Program-made: the position numbers and the translations under genes
The notes under the pieces: generated by a model
Database searches by the model: none
Told to the model about the DNA's origin: nothing
Seen by the model: only the letters and a program-made list of their open reading frames with translations
NCBI GenBank assembly: GCA_022496805.1
Contig: CM040086.1
Coordinates: 12,216,501 to 12,280,500, forward strand
Direction of reading: 5' to 3'
Source of the DNA: Pohlia nutans
Lineage: Eukaryota > Streptophyta > Bryopsida > Bryales > Mniaceae
DNA: 64,000 nucleotides
In this document: positions 24,450 through 35,247 of the stretch, piece by piece
Layout of the letters: every line of letters starts with the position of its first letter
Position numbering within the stretch: position 1 is the stretch's first letter

Positions 24450-27400
24450 GGAATGCTAGGATGTGAGCCTAGAGAGGAGAGCCTGAGGGCCTGAGAGCCT
24501 GAGAGCCTAGAAAATTTTAAATTTTTTTTGCGTTTTTTTTCTGTAAGGGACCTATAACTGTGGATTCAGTATGTATTGCATTTGGAGTATAATTGAACTA
24601 CAAATTTTCCATTTACATACATGTATGCAAATAGTTTATGAAAATTTAGGGTTTAGGGATTTAGGGTGTATCATTCGAACATTGAAACATTATACATGAA
24701 CAAGAGAGTATACAAATCAATGAGGTTGGATAGTAAAGTTTAGGATTTTAGCAAAGTTTAGTACATCACGGATGGCATTTAATTGGAGTGGTTTAGAGCT
24801 TAGATGTGAAATTGGTATAATTCACATACTACATGTATGCAATTTAATAATGAGAGCTTGAGGGTTTAGGGGTTTAGGGTGTAGAGATTGAACATTCAAA
24901 ATTACAACATGAACAATGGAATGAACAAATCAATGAGGTAGGAGAATAAAATGGTTAGCAATGTGAAGTACAACACAGATGTGAAAATCCAAAGTAGTGG
25001 CCCTTTTAGTCTCACTACAAATATCAAATAGAAAGTAGTACAAATATGTGGAGAGAACATCAAAGTTCCTCTCAATCATCACTAGGATTACCGCTAGTAG
25101 TAGACCTCGAGCAAGAGCTAGATGTAGAGCGGCTCGGTGAACTAATACCATCACAATCAGACTCCTCAGCGTCATCATCAAAGTATACAAGTGCGTCATA
25201 ATTCAACACCTTTGGCTTTGGAATGTGATCCCTAATACCATGTCCTGCAAGAGCTTGTGCAACAGGTTCAATGTAGCATGGCAACTGAAAAGGTTTGGGT
25301 GGGCTCTCAAGAAACTCTGGCCTTGCAAAAAATGGCCTCTGCACGGTAGAAAACGTGGTCTTCATTTTTCTGCACAAACCAAAATGAACATGAGACCAAA
25401 GTGATTAGGAAATCATCAAACAAAACTGCATCAATTGGAATGATTTAATTCAAACTTACTTACTGAATCGAGATTTCTTCAACACTCGAACGACCGCTGA
25501 TGGAACTGCGACTGGATCCTCTGGTGTAGATGATGATGCAACGACTGGCGCGGGTTCGGGTTTGCGGACACGTCGCATAGGCAAAAGCAGTCCATCATAT
25601 AGCTCTTGGTCCTCTTCCAATGCCACAATGTGGCGTTGCACGCGGCGGCATGCCAACAACGACGCACCTAAAACAAGACATAGATAAAAAAAACATATAA
25701 CAATTAGCTCGAGTAAGTGAAAGAGAAATTCAAACAAATAGATGCAAAAACAAATAATAGAAGAAATAAAACCCAAGTAATACTGAGAAAAAATGTTAGA
25801 AATATAAACCTGTCATAGCAGTGCAATCCAAGACAACATCGTTGGGGCGAGAAGAAGCATCAATCAACATCTCTATGAACTGGCTATCCTTCTCACGAGG
25901 ACCTCGCCAAGGCTTAATTCCATTCATTTTTTGTGAACTCTTGGTGGTGAAATTCTGTAACATGTCATCACATCCTACATCTAATCCCATAGCCTCAAGC
26001 GTCGGAATAGATTGAAATGCAAACCGTACGAGAGCACCCTCGGGCAACACACGAACCAAAAGATAAATACTAAAACGTTGAGTCTGTTCATATAGAACCA
26101 AAAGAGTTAGCTAATAGTAATAGGAAAACAATAATTAATTCTCAAAAACTAGGTAGTGTACGAGCGTTTACCGTCTTCAGATGGTTGACTGATGATGCCA
26201 AATGGAGCCTATTCATGCAAGTCTAGTCCTTGTACAACGTATAACCCGTTGCATTACCGTAACCAAGTATGGTAGCCTTAGTTGACTGCCTATATGGATG
26301 CACAATGATGATAGCGCCATCATCAACCAAGTAATTGTCTGCAAAATCAAAGATTGGATCAAGCCAATCGTCCTCAGCTGCATTCCATGGTGGAATCTGT
26401 CCCGGCGGATTCGAGATGGTGGGAACAGGTAGGTTCTCGGGCATGTCCACTAGTATTAAATCTACACATAGATCCTTGCACGACTGCCCTTTGAATACTC
26501 GTGGGCGGTCCGATTTGTGCTACAAAAAATAAAAACATACACATGTTAGTAAATATAAACTGCCAGACAAGCTTCAACAAAATAAATGGAAGTATAAAGA
26601 GTCCAAGAAGAATGTCAACTGCATACCTCATCCAAAAACCTCTGAATCTCCTCAAACAATTTTGGAACATGGTCATCTTCATTCTGTGGACGAGCTGCTG
26701 CGAGTGAGGTGTTGAGTACCAACTCATCGATGTCCTGGTCCTCTCCTAAGTCCACCACATCACGAATTTGGCCACAAAATGCCTTGTCTTGTGATAGCTC
26801 CAAGTACCCAGAGTCTCTCTTAGTACCGCGTTGCTCTTGACTCTGGTGCTGAGATTCTGCATCAACAACACTAGAAGAAGAAGGCTTTGGGACTTCATGT
26901 ACCTTTGGATTCTTCTTCTTCTCTTCCTTCTTGGCAATCTTCTCCGGTTGTCTCTCAATCTTGGTTTGCTCCCGGGCGGCTACCTTCTCTTCATGTTGAG
27001 TAATCTTCAACGCCTTCTTCTTGTCTTCAGCTTCAACCTTGGCAATGAGTTTAAGCCGCGCCTCCTCATCAAGCTTGTCCAACTCACCAACCAACAGAGC
27101 AGGTGTATCGGCAGTCTCAGCTGAGGATCTGAGATCCTTCTCATCTGCATGTACATAACCCAATACACAGTCCAAGTACCGCCCAACCCCCTTGAGATGT
27201 GTGCTTGTCCACGTCTTCAACTGTGGCGGAGAAGTCATGCAATACTCAGAAGATCGATCCATCCAACTCTCAAGAAACACGGGAAGATCTGTCTTGACAA
27301 TTGCCTTCTTCTCGAGCAGCTCATGCTTGAAATACCTGTAGACATACAATACAGAGCAATTAGCATCATCATTTGTAGCACTATTATGTCCAACTTTACA

Positions 27401-28356
27401 AAACAAATATGTACAACAAAACCAAGATAGACTTAAAGAATAATACCTGTAAACCACACGTTTGACCACAAGATCAGTACCCTTGAAATCTTTGAAGGCA
27501 ATTGATTTCTTAAAGGCATCAGTCCCCTTGAAAACATTAAGGAATGCCTTGTCCCAAAGCTTCACCCGCCAAGACTCTATGAATTGGGAAAGTGTCCTGG
27601 GCTCAGTTGGGACATCCATGTTGACAAGAACATTGTCTTTGTGGACAATAGTTTCAAACAACTCCACCGCGCAATCCTCAATCTACAACTACCAAATGTT
27701 ATGAAATTAAAACAACAAACTTACAAAGTATGAAAGTAGACATTTAATGTAAACAAAGTAGATCAACATTGATAGAAAAACTCACCCCTCCCCACCAGGC
27801 GGCCCTAACAATAAAGAAATTGAGGCGTTCATCGTTAACTGGCTTCAATGGAAAACGAACTGCCCCTCTTGTGTGCACAAAGGAGTTCCACCACTTCAGC
27901 CATCGGAGCTTGTGGTGAGGAGGAACGACAGATGTAGCAATCAGCTGAAGCTTGTCTAAGGTGAGCTCCAATTGCGAGGCATTCATGCTCCACTGCCTTT
28001 CTATTTGAAAACACAGTGAAATTAAAATCGTGAGCAATAGAAAATCAAGCAACTTTAAGGATCAATTAATGTAGTAGATTGTCTTATACCTCAGGCAGAA
28101 ACTCGGGTCCATTCGCTGGATTGGCTACAACTGTCATCTTCCCCAACTTCACAATCAATTTGGGAGTCTTCTCCTTGATCCCCATTTTCATTGCAGCCGC
28201 GATGCCTTCCCGAGTAACATCCTCTGGTTTGGTCTCCTCACGATACACAAGCACAGCTAAATCACCAGCAGCAGCAATCTTTTGCTGAAACAAGGTAGAA
28301 ACCAAGTAGAAAGACATTATCAGAACAAATTCAAATACTAATACATACACATTCAA
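24450..28356 (-). mobile_element. Repeat-bounded element M, copy 1, carrying a methylase-like gene
   Basis: Its 3' end (plus-strand left) begins GGGAATGCTAGGATGTGAGC and is repeated exactly at 28357, where a second, partial copy starts. The first 600 bp are non-coding, with GAGAGCCTGA repeats and an internal imperfect duplication (about 24595-24740 and 24825-24960, sharing CAAATCAATGAGGT). The rest is a spliced gene on the minus strand, cut at its 5' side by the second copy. No terminal inverted repeat or target duplication could be found, so the transposition class is unknown. It may be a gene-carrying transposon or a segmentally duplicated host gene. Confidence 0.55.
25072..28284 (-). pseudogene. 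Beta-class DNA N4/N6-methyltransferase-like gene, degenerate motifs, one nonsense codon
   Basis: Exons read from GT-AG signals (minus): 28284-28090; a piece about 28010-27785; about 27667-27450; about 27335-26630 (Lys/Glu-rich, coiled coil); 26518 to about 26172; about 26060-25805; about 25668-25450; about 25377-25072. The order of motifs is that of the PF01555-type DNA methylases: a DPPY-like site in LCVDLILVDMPENLP, later KPWRGPREKDSQFIEMLI with PNDVVLDCTAMTG and, across an intron, ASLLACRRVQRHIVALEED, the region that binds S-adenosylmethionine. DPPY is replaced by DMPE, and FxGxG by TAMTG, so catalysis is doubtful. A TAG at 26223-26225 interrupts the frame after YTLYKD; the frame reopens at once. 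The 28010-27785 piece does not join cleanly in phase. Confidence 0.6.
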
Positions 28357-29393
28357 GCGGGAATGCTAGGATGTGAGCCTAGAGAGGAGAGCCTGAGGGC
28401 CTAGAGCCTGAGAGCCTAGAAAATTTTCAATTTTTTTTCGTTTTTTTCTGTAAGAGACCTATAACCGTGGATTTAGTATGTATTGAATTTGGAGTATAAT
28501 TGATCTGAAAATTTTCCATTTACATACATGTATGCAAATAGTTTATGAAAAATTTAGAGTTTATGGTTTAGGGTGTATCGTTTAGACGTTGAAAAATTAT
28601 ACATGAACAAGAGAGTATACAAATCAATGAGGTTGGATAGTAAAGTTTAGGATTTTAGCAAAGTGAAGTACAACACGGATGGCATTTAATTGGAGTGGTT
28701 TAGAGCTTAAATGTGAAATCGGTGTAATTCACATACTACATCTATGCAAATTAAAAATGAAAATTTGAGGAATTAGGGTGTAGAGATTGGACATTCAAAA
28801 ATGCAACATCAACAAAGGTTTGAACAAATCAATGAGGTAGGAGAATAGAATGGTTAGCAATGTGGAGTACAACACAGATGTAAAAATCCAAAGTAGTGGC
28901 CCTTTTAGTCTCACTACAAATATAAAATAGAAAGTAGTACAAATATGTACTAGAGAAGCTGCAGGGTAGTGCCGATTCGGCAGTATGGTGAGGTCACTGG
29001 CGAGCCCGTAGGGCGAGCCAGCTGGCCGAACCATAGTGCCGAATCGGCACTACCCTGCAGCTTCTCTAGCGTTAAAGGACCGTATGTCCAATCACCGAAT
29101 CGGCAGGCCTGGCCGATTATGACTGGCAGAATCGGCAGTCCGCCTCAGCTGCCGATTCTGCCCAAAAAAAGGGCTCAAAAATTGGCCGAATTGGACATAC
29201 GGTCCTTTAACGTGGAGAGAACATCGAAGTTCCTCTCAATCATCACTAGAATTACCGCTTGCAGTAGACCCTGAGCAAGAGCTAGATGTAGAGCGGCTCG
29301 GTGAACTAATACCATTACAAGCAGACTCTTCAGCCTCAACATCAAAGTATACAAGTGCGTCAGAATTCAACACCTTTGGCTTTGGAATGTGAT
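28357..29393 (-). repeat. Partial second copy of element M (3' non-coding end and last exon)
   Basis: Direct repeat of 24450-25230 with few differences, in the same orientation. It retains the end of the methylase-like gene's last exon (a Ser-rich tail ending SGNSSDD; stop at 29236). It is cut on the right by element B at 29394 and contains a foldback insertion at 28950-29212 that copy 1 lacks. Confidence 0.85.
28950..29212. mobile_element. Two abutting foldback modules inserted in M copy 2
   Basis: Absent from the homologous site in copy 1 (near 25050). Module 1 (28950-29069) has inverted arms of about 33 bp starting CTAGAGAAGCTGCAGGGTAG. Module 2 (29070-29212) has inverted arms starting CGTTAAAGGACCGTATGTCC. 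Both contain several GCCGATTCGGC/GCCGAATCGGC palindromes. Probably a MITE with a second foldback inserted next to its end. Confidence 0.75.
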
Positions 29394-32300
29394 TGTCGTA
29401 GCATGTGATACCGGATATTCCCCTAGAACGCACTTTTTCGTATTAAGAACGCTCGTAGAGGTGATTTCCGGGTTATCGTTCCGCAGGGATTCTGTGAAGT
29501 GGAAAGCTTCCGGAGATGGTCCCGGACAGGTGATCTCTCTCTCTTTGTCACCAGCTGAATTCCTCTTTCCTACCAAACCGGGCCTCCTCCTACTGACTGA
29601 CCCAGTTACGACTAGATCCGGTTTTTGTCCGAGTTGAGAATTTATCCAACCGTACTCTGCCCGGTCTATCAAAACAACTCAAACCGGTCTATATTAACCT
29701 CTCTTTTCCTTCAGAGGGTTCTCCATTCACATTAGTGGTGCTGGATTGAAAGACACACCCTTCCCTACTGATTCTAGTGATGGGAAATTCACTACCTTCC
29801 GGTTATCCTAACTCCGTTCCTCTATCCGGGTAATCCCCGTACTGCGCTTCAGCTGCAGATTCATCCCAAACCCACAGCCGGTCACTTAAGCGTAACCCGG
29901 GTTTCCCCCTTCTACAACTTACTACAACGACTTGATAACCGGGATGGACGTTTACCCGGGGTACCCGGAATTGGTTCGACTCCTAACAGTTCATTTTACT
30001 CTGATCATTCCGACTCTCCTTATCACAAGGCCTACCCAGGTGCTGGCACCTCAACCGGACTACCCGTCCAAGAGTTCTGAAAGAACCGGAGTACCCCCTC
30101 CTATTCACTCAGCCATTTTCCCGGATTATACCTTGCAACCGAGTACAGAACCACCCACCTTCAAACAATCTACGAGTTTGCCCAATACCCAGACTCTTAA
30201 CTGGATCTACAACAAAACCCGGTTACTCTAGCTATTCCGTAACTTCCTGTCACATGATCTACCTGGGTGCTGGCACCTCAACTGGACTACCCGTCCAGGA
30301 GTTCTGAAGGGACTGGAGTACCCCCTCCCATCCACTCAGCCACTACCTCGGATCACACCTTGCAACCGGGCGCGGAATAACTAGATCTACAACAGAATCC
30401 GATCAACTCTTCTGGTTACCAAGGGACTTAATTGGACCATCATCTCAATCAACAACCACCCACACACACACACACACAGCCGCTCCGGTCGTAGAAGAGT
30501 ATGCTTATGATCATTTACAAAGAGAAAATGGTACACAAAAGAAGACCCCAAGAATGAGTAACATCCCTAGATAAAAAGAAAACACAAAGCGGACCAGATC
30601 CGGGAAACCCGCAGATCCGGAAAAGCCGGGGGGGGGGGGGGGGCAACCCCACGACTTAGTTCTCTTCCTACGCTGCAACTAACATTAGAATCCTAAAAAC
30701 TAACTTCCAAACAGAGTCCTACCCTACTTCTTCAAAAAGGACCCCGTTCAAAGTGGTCGGATCCACTAAGTCCGGGCCACCAATTCCGGGACTCCGATGA
30801 TTCCGGGCAGCTACAGGTCTACTTGCGGCTGCTATTCCTCATCTTTCGGGCTCCCTACCACGATTGGATCCGCCGGCCTATCTCCCCAAATTCCGCGCCC
30901 CGCCGACTGTCCCTCCTGTTGCTTTTCCGCCCTGTCCGGGTGGACATCCATTGCCTCCATACCTTCACTCAAATCCCGGACTTCTTCTGGGCTTACTCCC
31001 GCTGGTCAGGCCATGTGGATGGGCTCCACATCCACCACGGTCCGGGAGGTAGGTTCCTCCTGATCCAACTCCTCCTCCGAAGAGCTCTCTCGGATGCATT
31101 CCGCCAGTACCCGGAACTCCACCAAATATGCTTCTACCTTGTCCGAGTACTCCCGGACTACATTCTTCATCCGAGCTGCTCCCTCCAATCCCGGTTGAAG
31201 TACCCGCTTGTCGTACAACCGGGCCTTCGTTTGGGCCTCCCCATTCGATTGGAACAATCCGGATAGCTTGGAGACGCACTAACGGCTTGTCTCTGCTACA
31301 TTCCGGATGGTATCCTCTTGCTCCCGGATCTGCAACTCCTTCCTCTGTACGTGGGCCTCCATCTTGTTAATGTAGGCTACCTTTCGTTTCAGCTCCTCCT
31401 CAAATCCCTTCAAGAGAGCCGCCGATTCGCTCTCTGCTTCCCGGATGCCCTGCAGTTGTCCGGTTAGCTCATTCTCCCTCTCCCTGCTCCGGATGAATTT
31501 CCTCTGGAACTTCCAAATCCGCGCCGGATACTCCAGAACATCGTTCGTCCGAAGAAGAGTCCCTGTCTCCCGGAGAGCAGCGAACATGGGGTTGTACTGC
31601 TCCGTAACCATGTCCAGTGCCACCCGTGTCTGCAGTAACATGTCCTCCATCCGGAGCGGTTCTCTTCGTTCCGCTGGCACATTTCCGGATGGGCCTGCCT
31701 CCTGGACCGGTTCTGCTTCCGCTGGCATTCCCCGCTCCTGGTCCCCCTCATCTCCGGTTTCTTCTTCGTCTTCCCCTGCCTCCTTGGGACGTTTGTTGAG
31801 TGGGGTCACCTTCCTCCGGGCCGGTCCCTTCTTCTTTCCCGGCGTGGTGTCCGGTCCTTCCAGTTCTTCCTCTCTTTCAACCAGGAAGACTAACTTCCTC
31901 TTCCGTCGCTAGGATCGCGGCTGAGACGGGCCTCCCTCCTGGTCTATCCGGTTCTCTTCTTCCATGCGCTCCTGTGGAGCCGCCGGAGTAGAATCCTCCT
32001 CCATTGGTCCGGGTCCCTCTACCGGTTGCTCCTGGGGCTGGGGTGGAGAACGCCCTGTCTCCTCCTCTGGCCTGGGCTCCTCGATCGGATCCACCTGAGG
32101 TTGTGTCTGGGAAGGACCGCCTACCTCCGGTTGAGGAATTGCCTCTTGTCCTCTCGCCGGCTTCTTCCGGGTTAGCTTCGGCTGTGGAGAATCTTCTTCC
32201 TCATCCGGATTCCCCTCCCGGGCCCCTGTTCTCTGCTTCGGCTGATGTCTCTCTCCACCCGGTTGTTCTAGTCCCGGGTTCCTTCTCCCTTCCTGCCGCT

Positions 32301-33955
32301 CTTTCTGTTGCAGCCTGGTGCCACCCGGTCGGCCTCCCTCCGGGCGGTCTTCTCTCCACTTGGTCCTGGTCTCCAGATTGGGGGTGGAATCGCCTAGTGG
32401 CCTTCTTACCGGTTGGTCTTCCTTCTCCTTCCGGAGCTCCTCTTCCCGGACTCTGCTCCTATCCGGTTGGATTGCAGGTGGAGCCATCCTTCTCTCCTCC
32501 GGTCGGGACGACGAACCGGTTCTACTGGTCCCCGCTCCTCCTCCCGGAAGCGCTGTCTTCTTCTTGGCCGGGCTTCTCACCCCCGGAATAGGCACTTCCT
32601 CCAACCTCTTCTTCTCTTTTGCCGTGAGTCACCCATGTTTCTCGTACAAGTGGTAGAGAAATGGGGCTAATGGGCATCCCTTCTTGTTGTCGAGGTTACC
32701 CGCCCACTTCTGCGTGTTCCGGTGGATCAGGATCGTCCAGTTGATCCGTTTCTTTCGGAGAAGGGCGGAGTAGATTCCTCGGGCTCGCGTCACAGTGAGG
32801 GTGGTAGGCTTCTCCGGACTGAGGATGGGCACCACATACTGGAGCAGTCGTTGCTCCCGGGGTATAATGCAGTCCGCCACCTTGAATCCGTCCTTGTCCG
32901 AGAGATGGCTGAACCGCATCTTCACCCAGTCCGTGTCGCCCTTGCCTCCCGGTTCCAGGTCCTTGTTGGTGTCCGGGAAGTCGTACAGTTCCCGCCACAT
33001 CTCCCGGGTCCAACTGCCATACTTCGCCCGGATGGTTGTCCGGAAAGCGTTCACCATCGACCCACCCTCGATTTCCTCCAGCATCCGGGAGTCCTGCACA
33101 TCCCACACTCTCCCAAAAAATCCCAAGCACCCCATCCTCTGGAGGTCCTGCATTAGCTCGTCGAAGTCTTGTTCTTGTTGCGGGATGTCCGGGCAGATAC
33201 GTTTCTCCGGAATCTTGGCCCCGGCTCCCCTGCGTGCCATGGCTGCGGACTCCGGGCGGAATTCCTCACTCCTCCGGATGTGACGCAGCTCCTTCTCCGG
33301 ATGCGCCCTCTCTTTCCTCGGTAAACCTCGCGCCTCTTGCTCCGGGCGCTTCCCTTTCCGCTTCCGAGGTGTTCTTCTAACCTCCCGGAGACCCCGCGCC
33401 CCTTTTCCTGGCTGCGCACTTCCTTTCTTCATCAAACTCCGCCGGAAATGGCGGTGCGCACTGTCTGGAGGCGCGCCTATATCAAATTCTAACCTTGCGT
33501 CGCTGTCTCTCACCGGGTGCTCGGTTTCCCTCACTCCCGGACGCTCAGAATCTGCACAATACGGTCGCTCAATGCTCTCTTCTTCCGGTCCCACACTCTC
33601 AATTCTAGAGCTATCCGGAAGCTCGAAATTCTGCTGGCGCGGGCAACTGGAGCTGTAGAGTGTGAATGAACAGTGGGTCGCCCAGTTGAGAGCGGCCCAC
33701 TTCAATGCTCGGACCGTGACCGGGTCCATCGGAGACCCGTCCTCACCTATCCGGTCTCCCATCCGGTTCCCCACCGGAACCTGCTGTCAGTCTAGTCCTG
33801 TAATAATTCCTCTAGGCTGAGCCCGGATGGTACTCTCTCTCCAAATAAATAACTGGGCCATTATGGCCACTACTCCTCCTATTTATGGCGGGAAGACTAC
33901 TCCTAGTTGCCCTAGAAACCCTAACTAGCCGCTTTCGGTAAAACGAGCTTTGACA
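29394..33955 (-). mobile_element. Element B: 4562-bp copy of element A
   Basis: Same ends as A (TGTCGTAGCATG at 29394 and CGAGCTTTGACA ending 33955) and aligned along the full length. A poly-G run of about 15 occurs at 30629 where A has only a short GG run; the (CA)n tract is shorter (30459-30478). The flanks differ: M copy 2 on the left (GTGAT) and a retrotransposon integrase on the right (AGGTC), with no target duplication. Confidence 0.85.
30832..33774 (-). pseudogene. Element B ORF: same about 980-codon protein with four nonsense codons
   Basis: Collinear and in the same frame as the ORF of element A over its whole length, with no frameshift. The tryptophan codon that is TGA in A is intact here. 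Stops occur instead at 32629 (TGC to TGA after YEKHG), 31909 (CAG to TAG), 31279 (CAG to TAG) and 31006 (CGA to TGA). Three of the four are C-to-T changes on the coding strand. The long preserved frame indicates decay by point mutation after insertion. Confidence 0.75.
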
Positions 33956-35193
33956 AGGTCATAGTCTGAATGCTCTAGAAGCTAGTCAACGAGAATCGAA
34001 CCGACAGGGACTTACAACTCCACACGGTCCTATTTGCTTACCGAACGGCATACAAAGTTGGTACAGGCCACACACCTTTCCAATTGGTGTATGGTCTGAC
34101 GCCGTTGATGCCAACCGAATACATCATCCCGACGCAACGGTCGACATCGACTACCGACTTCACTCCCAGGCGAGTACTAGCAGCCCGAGCCGCCGAACTC
34201 GAGAAGTTAGACGAGACCCGACTGACAGCAGCCACCTACCACAGCGCACAACCGTGGAACCGAGCACAGTGGGCCCAGACCCAAGGCCAGTCGACTCTAT
34301 ACAACGTAGGCGACTACGTCCTCTGGCACCCGAAAGGGACAAATGTCTATGCCGTTAAACTTCGTAGCAAGTGGTTCGGCCCGTATTGTGTCCAGTATAC
34401 CCTCCCTAACAACACTGTTCTCCTAGTCAGCATTCAAAACTTTGACCCCGACCCGGTAGTAGTCAACGTCAACAAACTCAAACCCTACCGAGTTCTAGGT
34501 GATCAACCTCCAACCGAATTGACTAGCCCACTCACTAGCAAATCCGCGATTAGGTCAACACTAGAACAGAACGAAGATGAGCCCAACCGACAGCAACGGA
34601 CCCGACCCGACCTAGCTACCGTTGGTCGACTCGACTGGTCGACCCGACTGGTCAACCCGACCGGTCAAACCCTAGAAGAGCCGCCATATTTATGGCCGCC
34701 GCCCTCACCTATCCTCTCAGTTTTGAATGCAAGGCCCATAGGGCAGGTATTTAGCACCATAGGCGCACCCCTTCTTCCTCTTCTTGCTTCCTCGCCATTA
34801 GCTTCCTCTCCAGCCGACCCACCAGCCGCGCGCCTCCTATCTCCCATTGCTCACTCTCCTCCCTCCTTCCCTTCTCCTCCGGCCGACCGCCACTCCGCGG
34901 CTCTTGCCTTATGTATTCTTAGCAAGCGCTTTAGAAAATCACGAGTAGAATGGCGAAGAGTAGTCAAGCGACCCCGTAGCCCGACTGTGCGAGAGATTAT
35001 CGAGAGTAGACTGAGTAGGAATCGACCGCGCCCATCGCCACTACAGCCGACTGTGGGCGAGCCGACTTCGGGACTACGTCGGCCTTTCTCTTGTCTCCTT
35101 GTGCGCAGATTTGCAGCTGACCGATCGATGGCAAAAGGCAAGTCAACTGATCGCGGCCCCCGACGCCTCTGGTCCTCCGCACCACCGACATAG
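33956..35193 (+). pseudogene. Integrase C-terminal part of gypsy pol
   Basis: The frame carries LFAYRTAYKVGTGHTPFQLVYG, here cited only as positions 34035-34095, the conserved end of the integrase core, then a basic region and a GPYCV-type strand near 34378. Stops at about 33970 and 33982 show decay at the left edge. After about 34560 the frame becomes Pro/Ser-rich and ends at TAG 35191-35193. It is fused at the left to element B, which removes the catalytic core. Confidence 0.7.
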
Positions 35194-35247
35194 GAAATTC
35201 CGATCCGCACTAAGGAGGGACTCTACAAAACCCTCGCCTTTCAGTCG

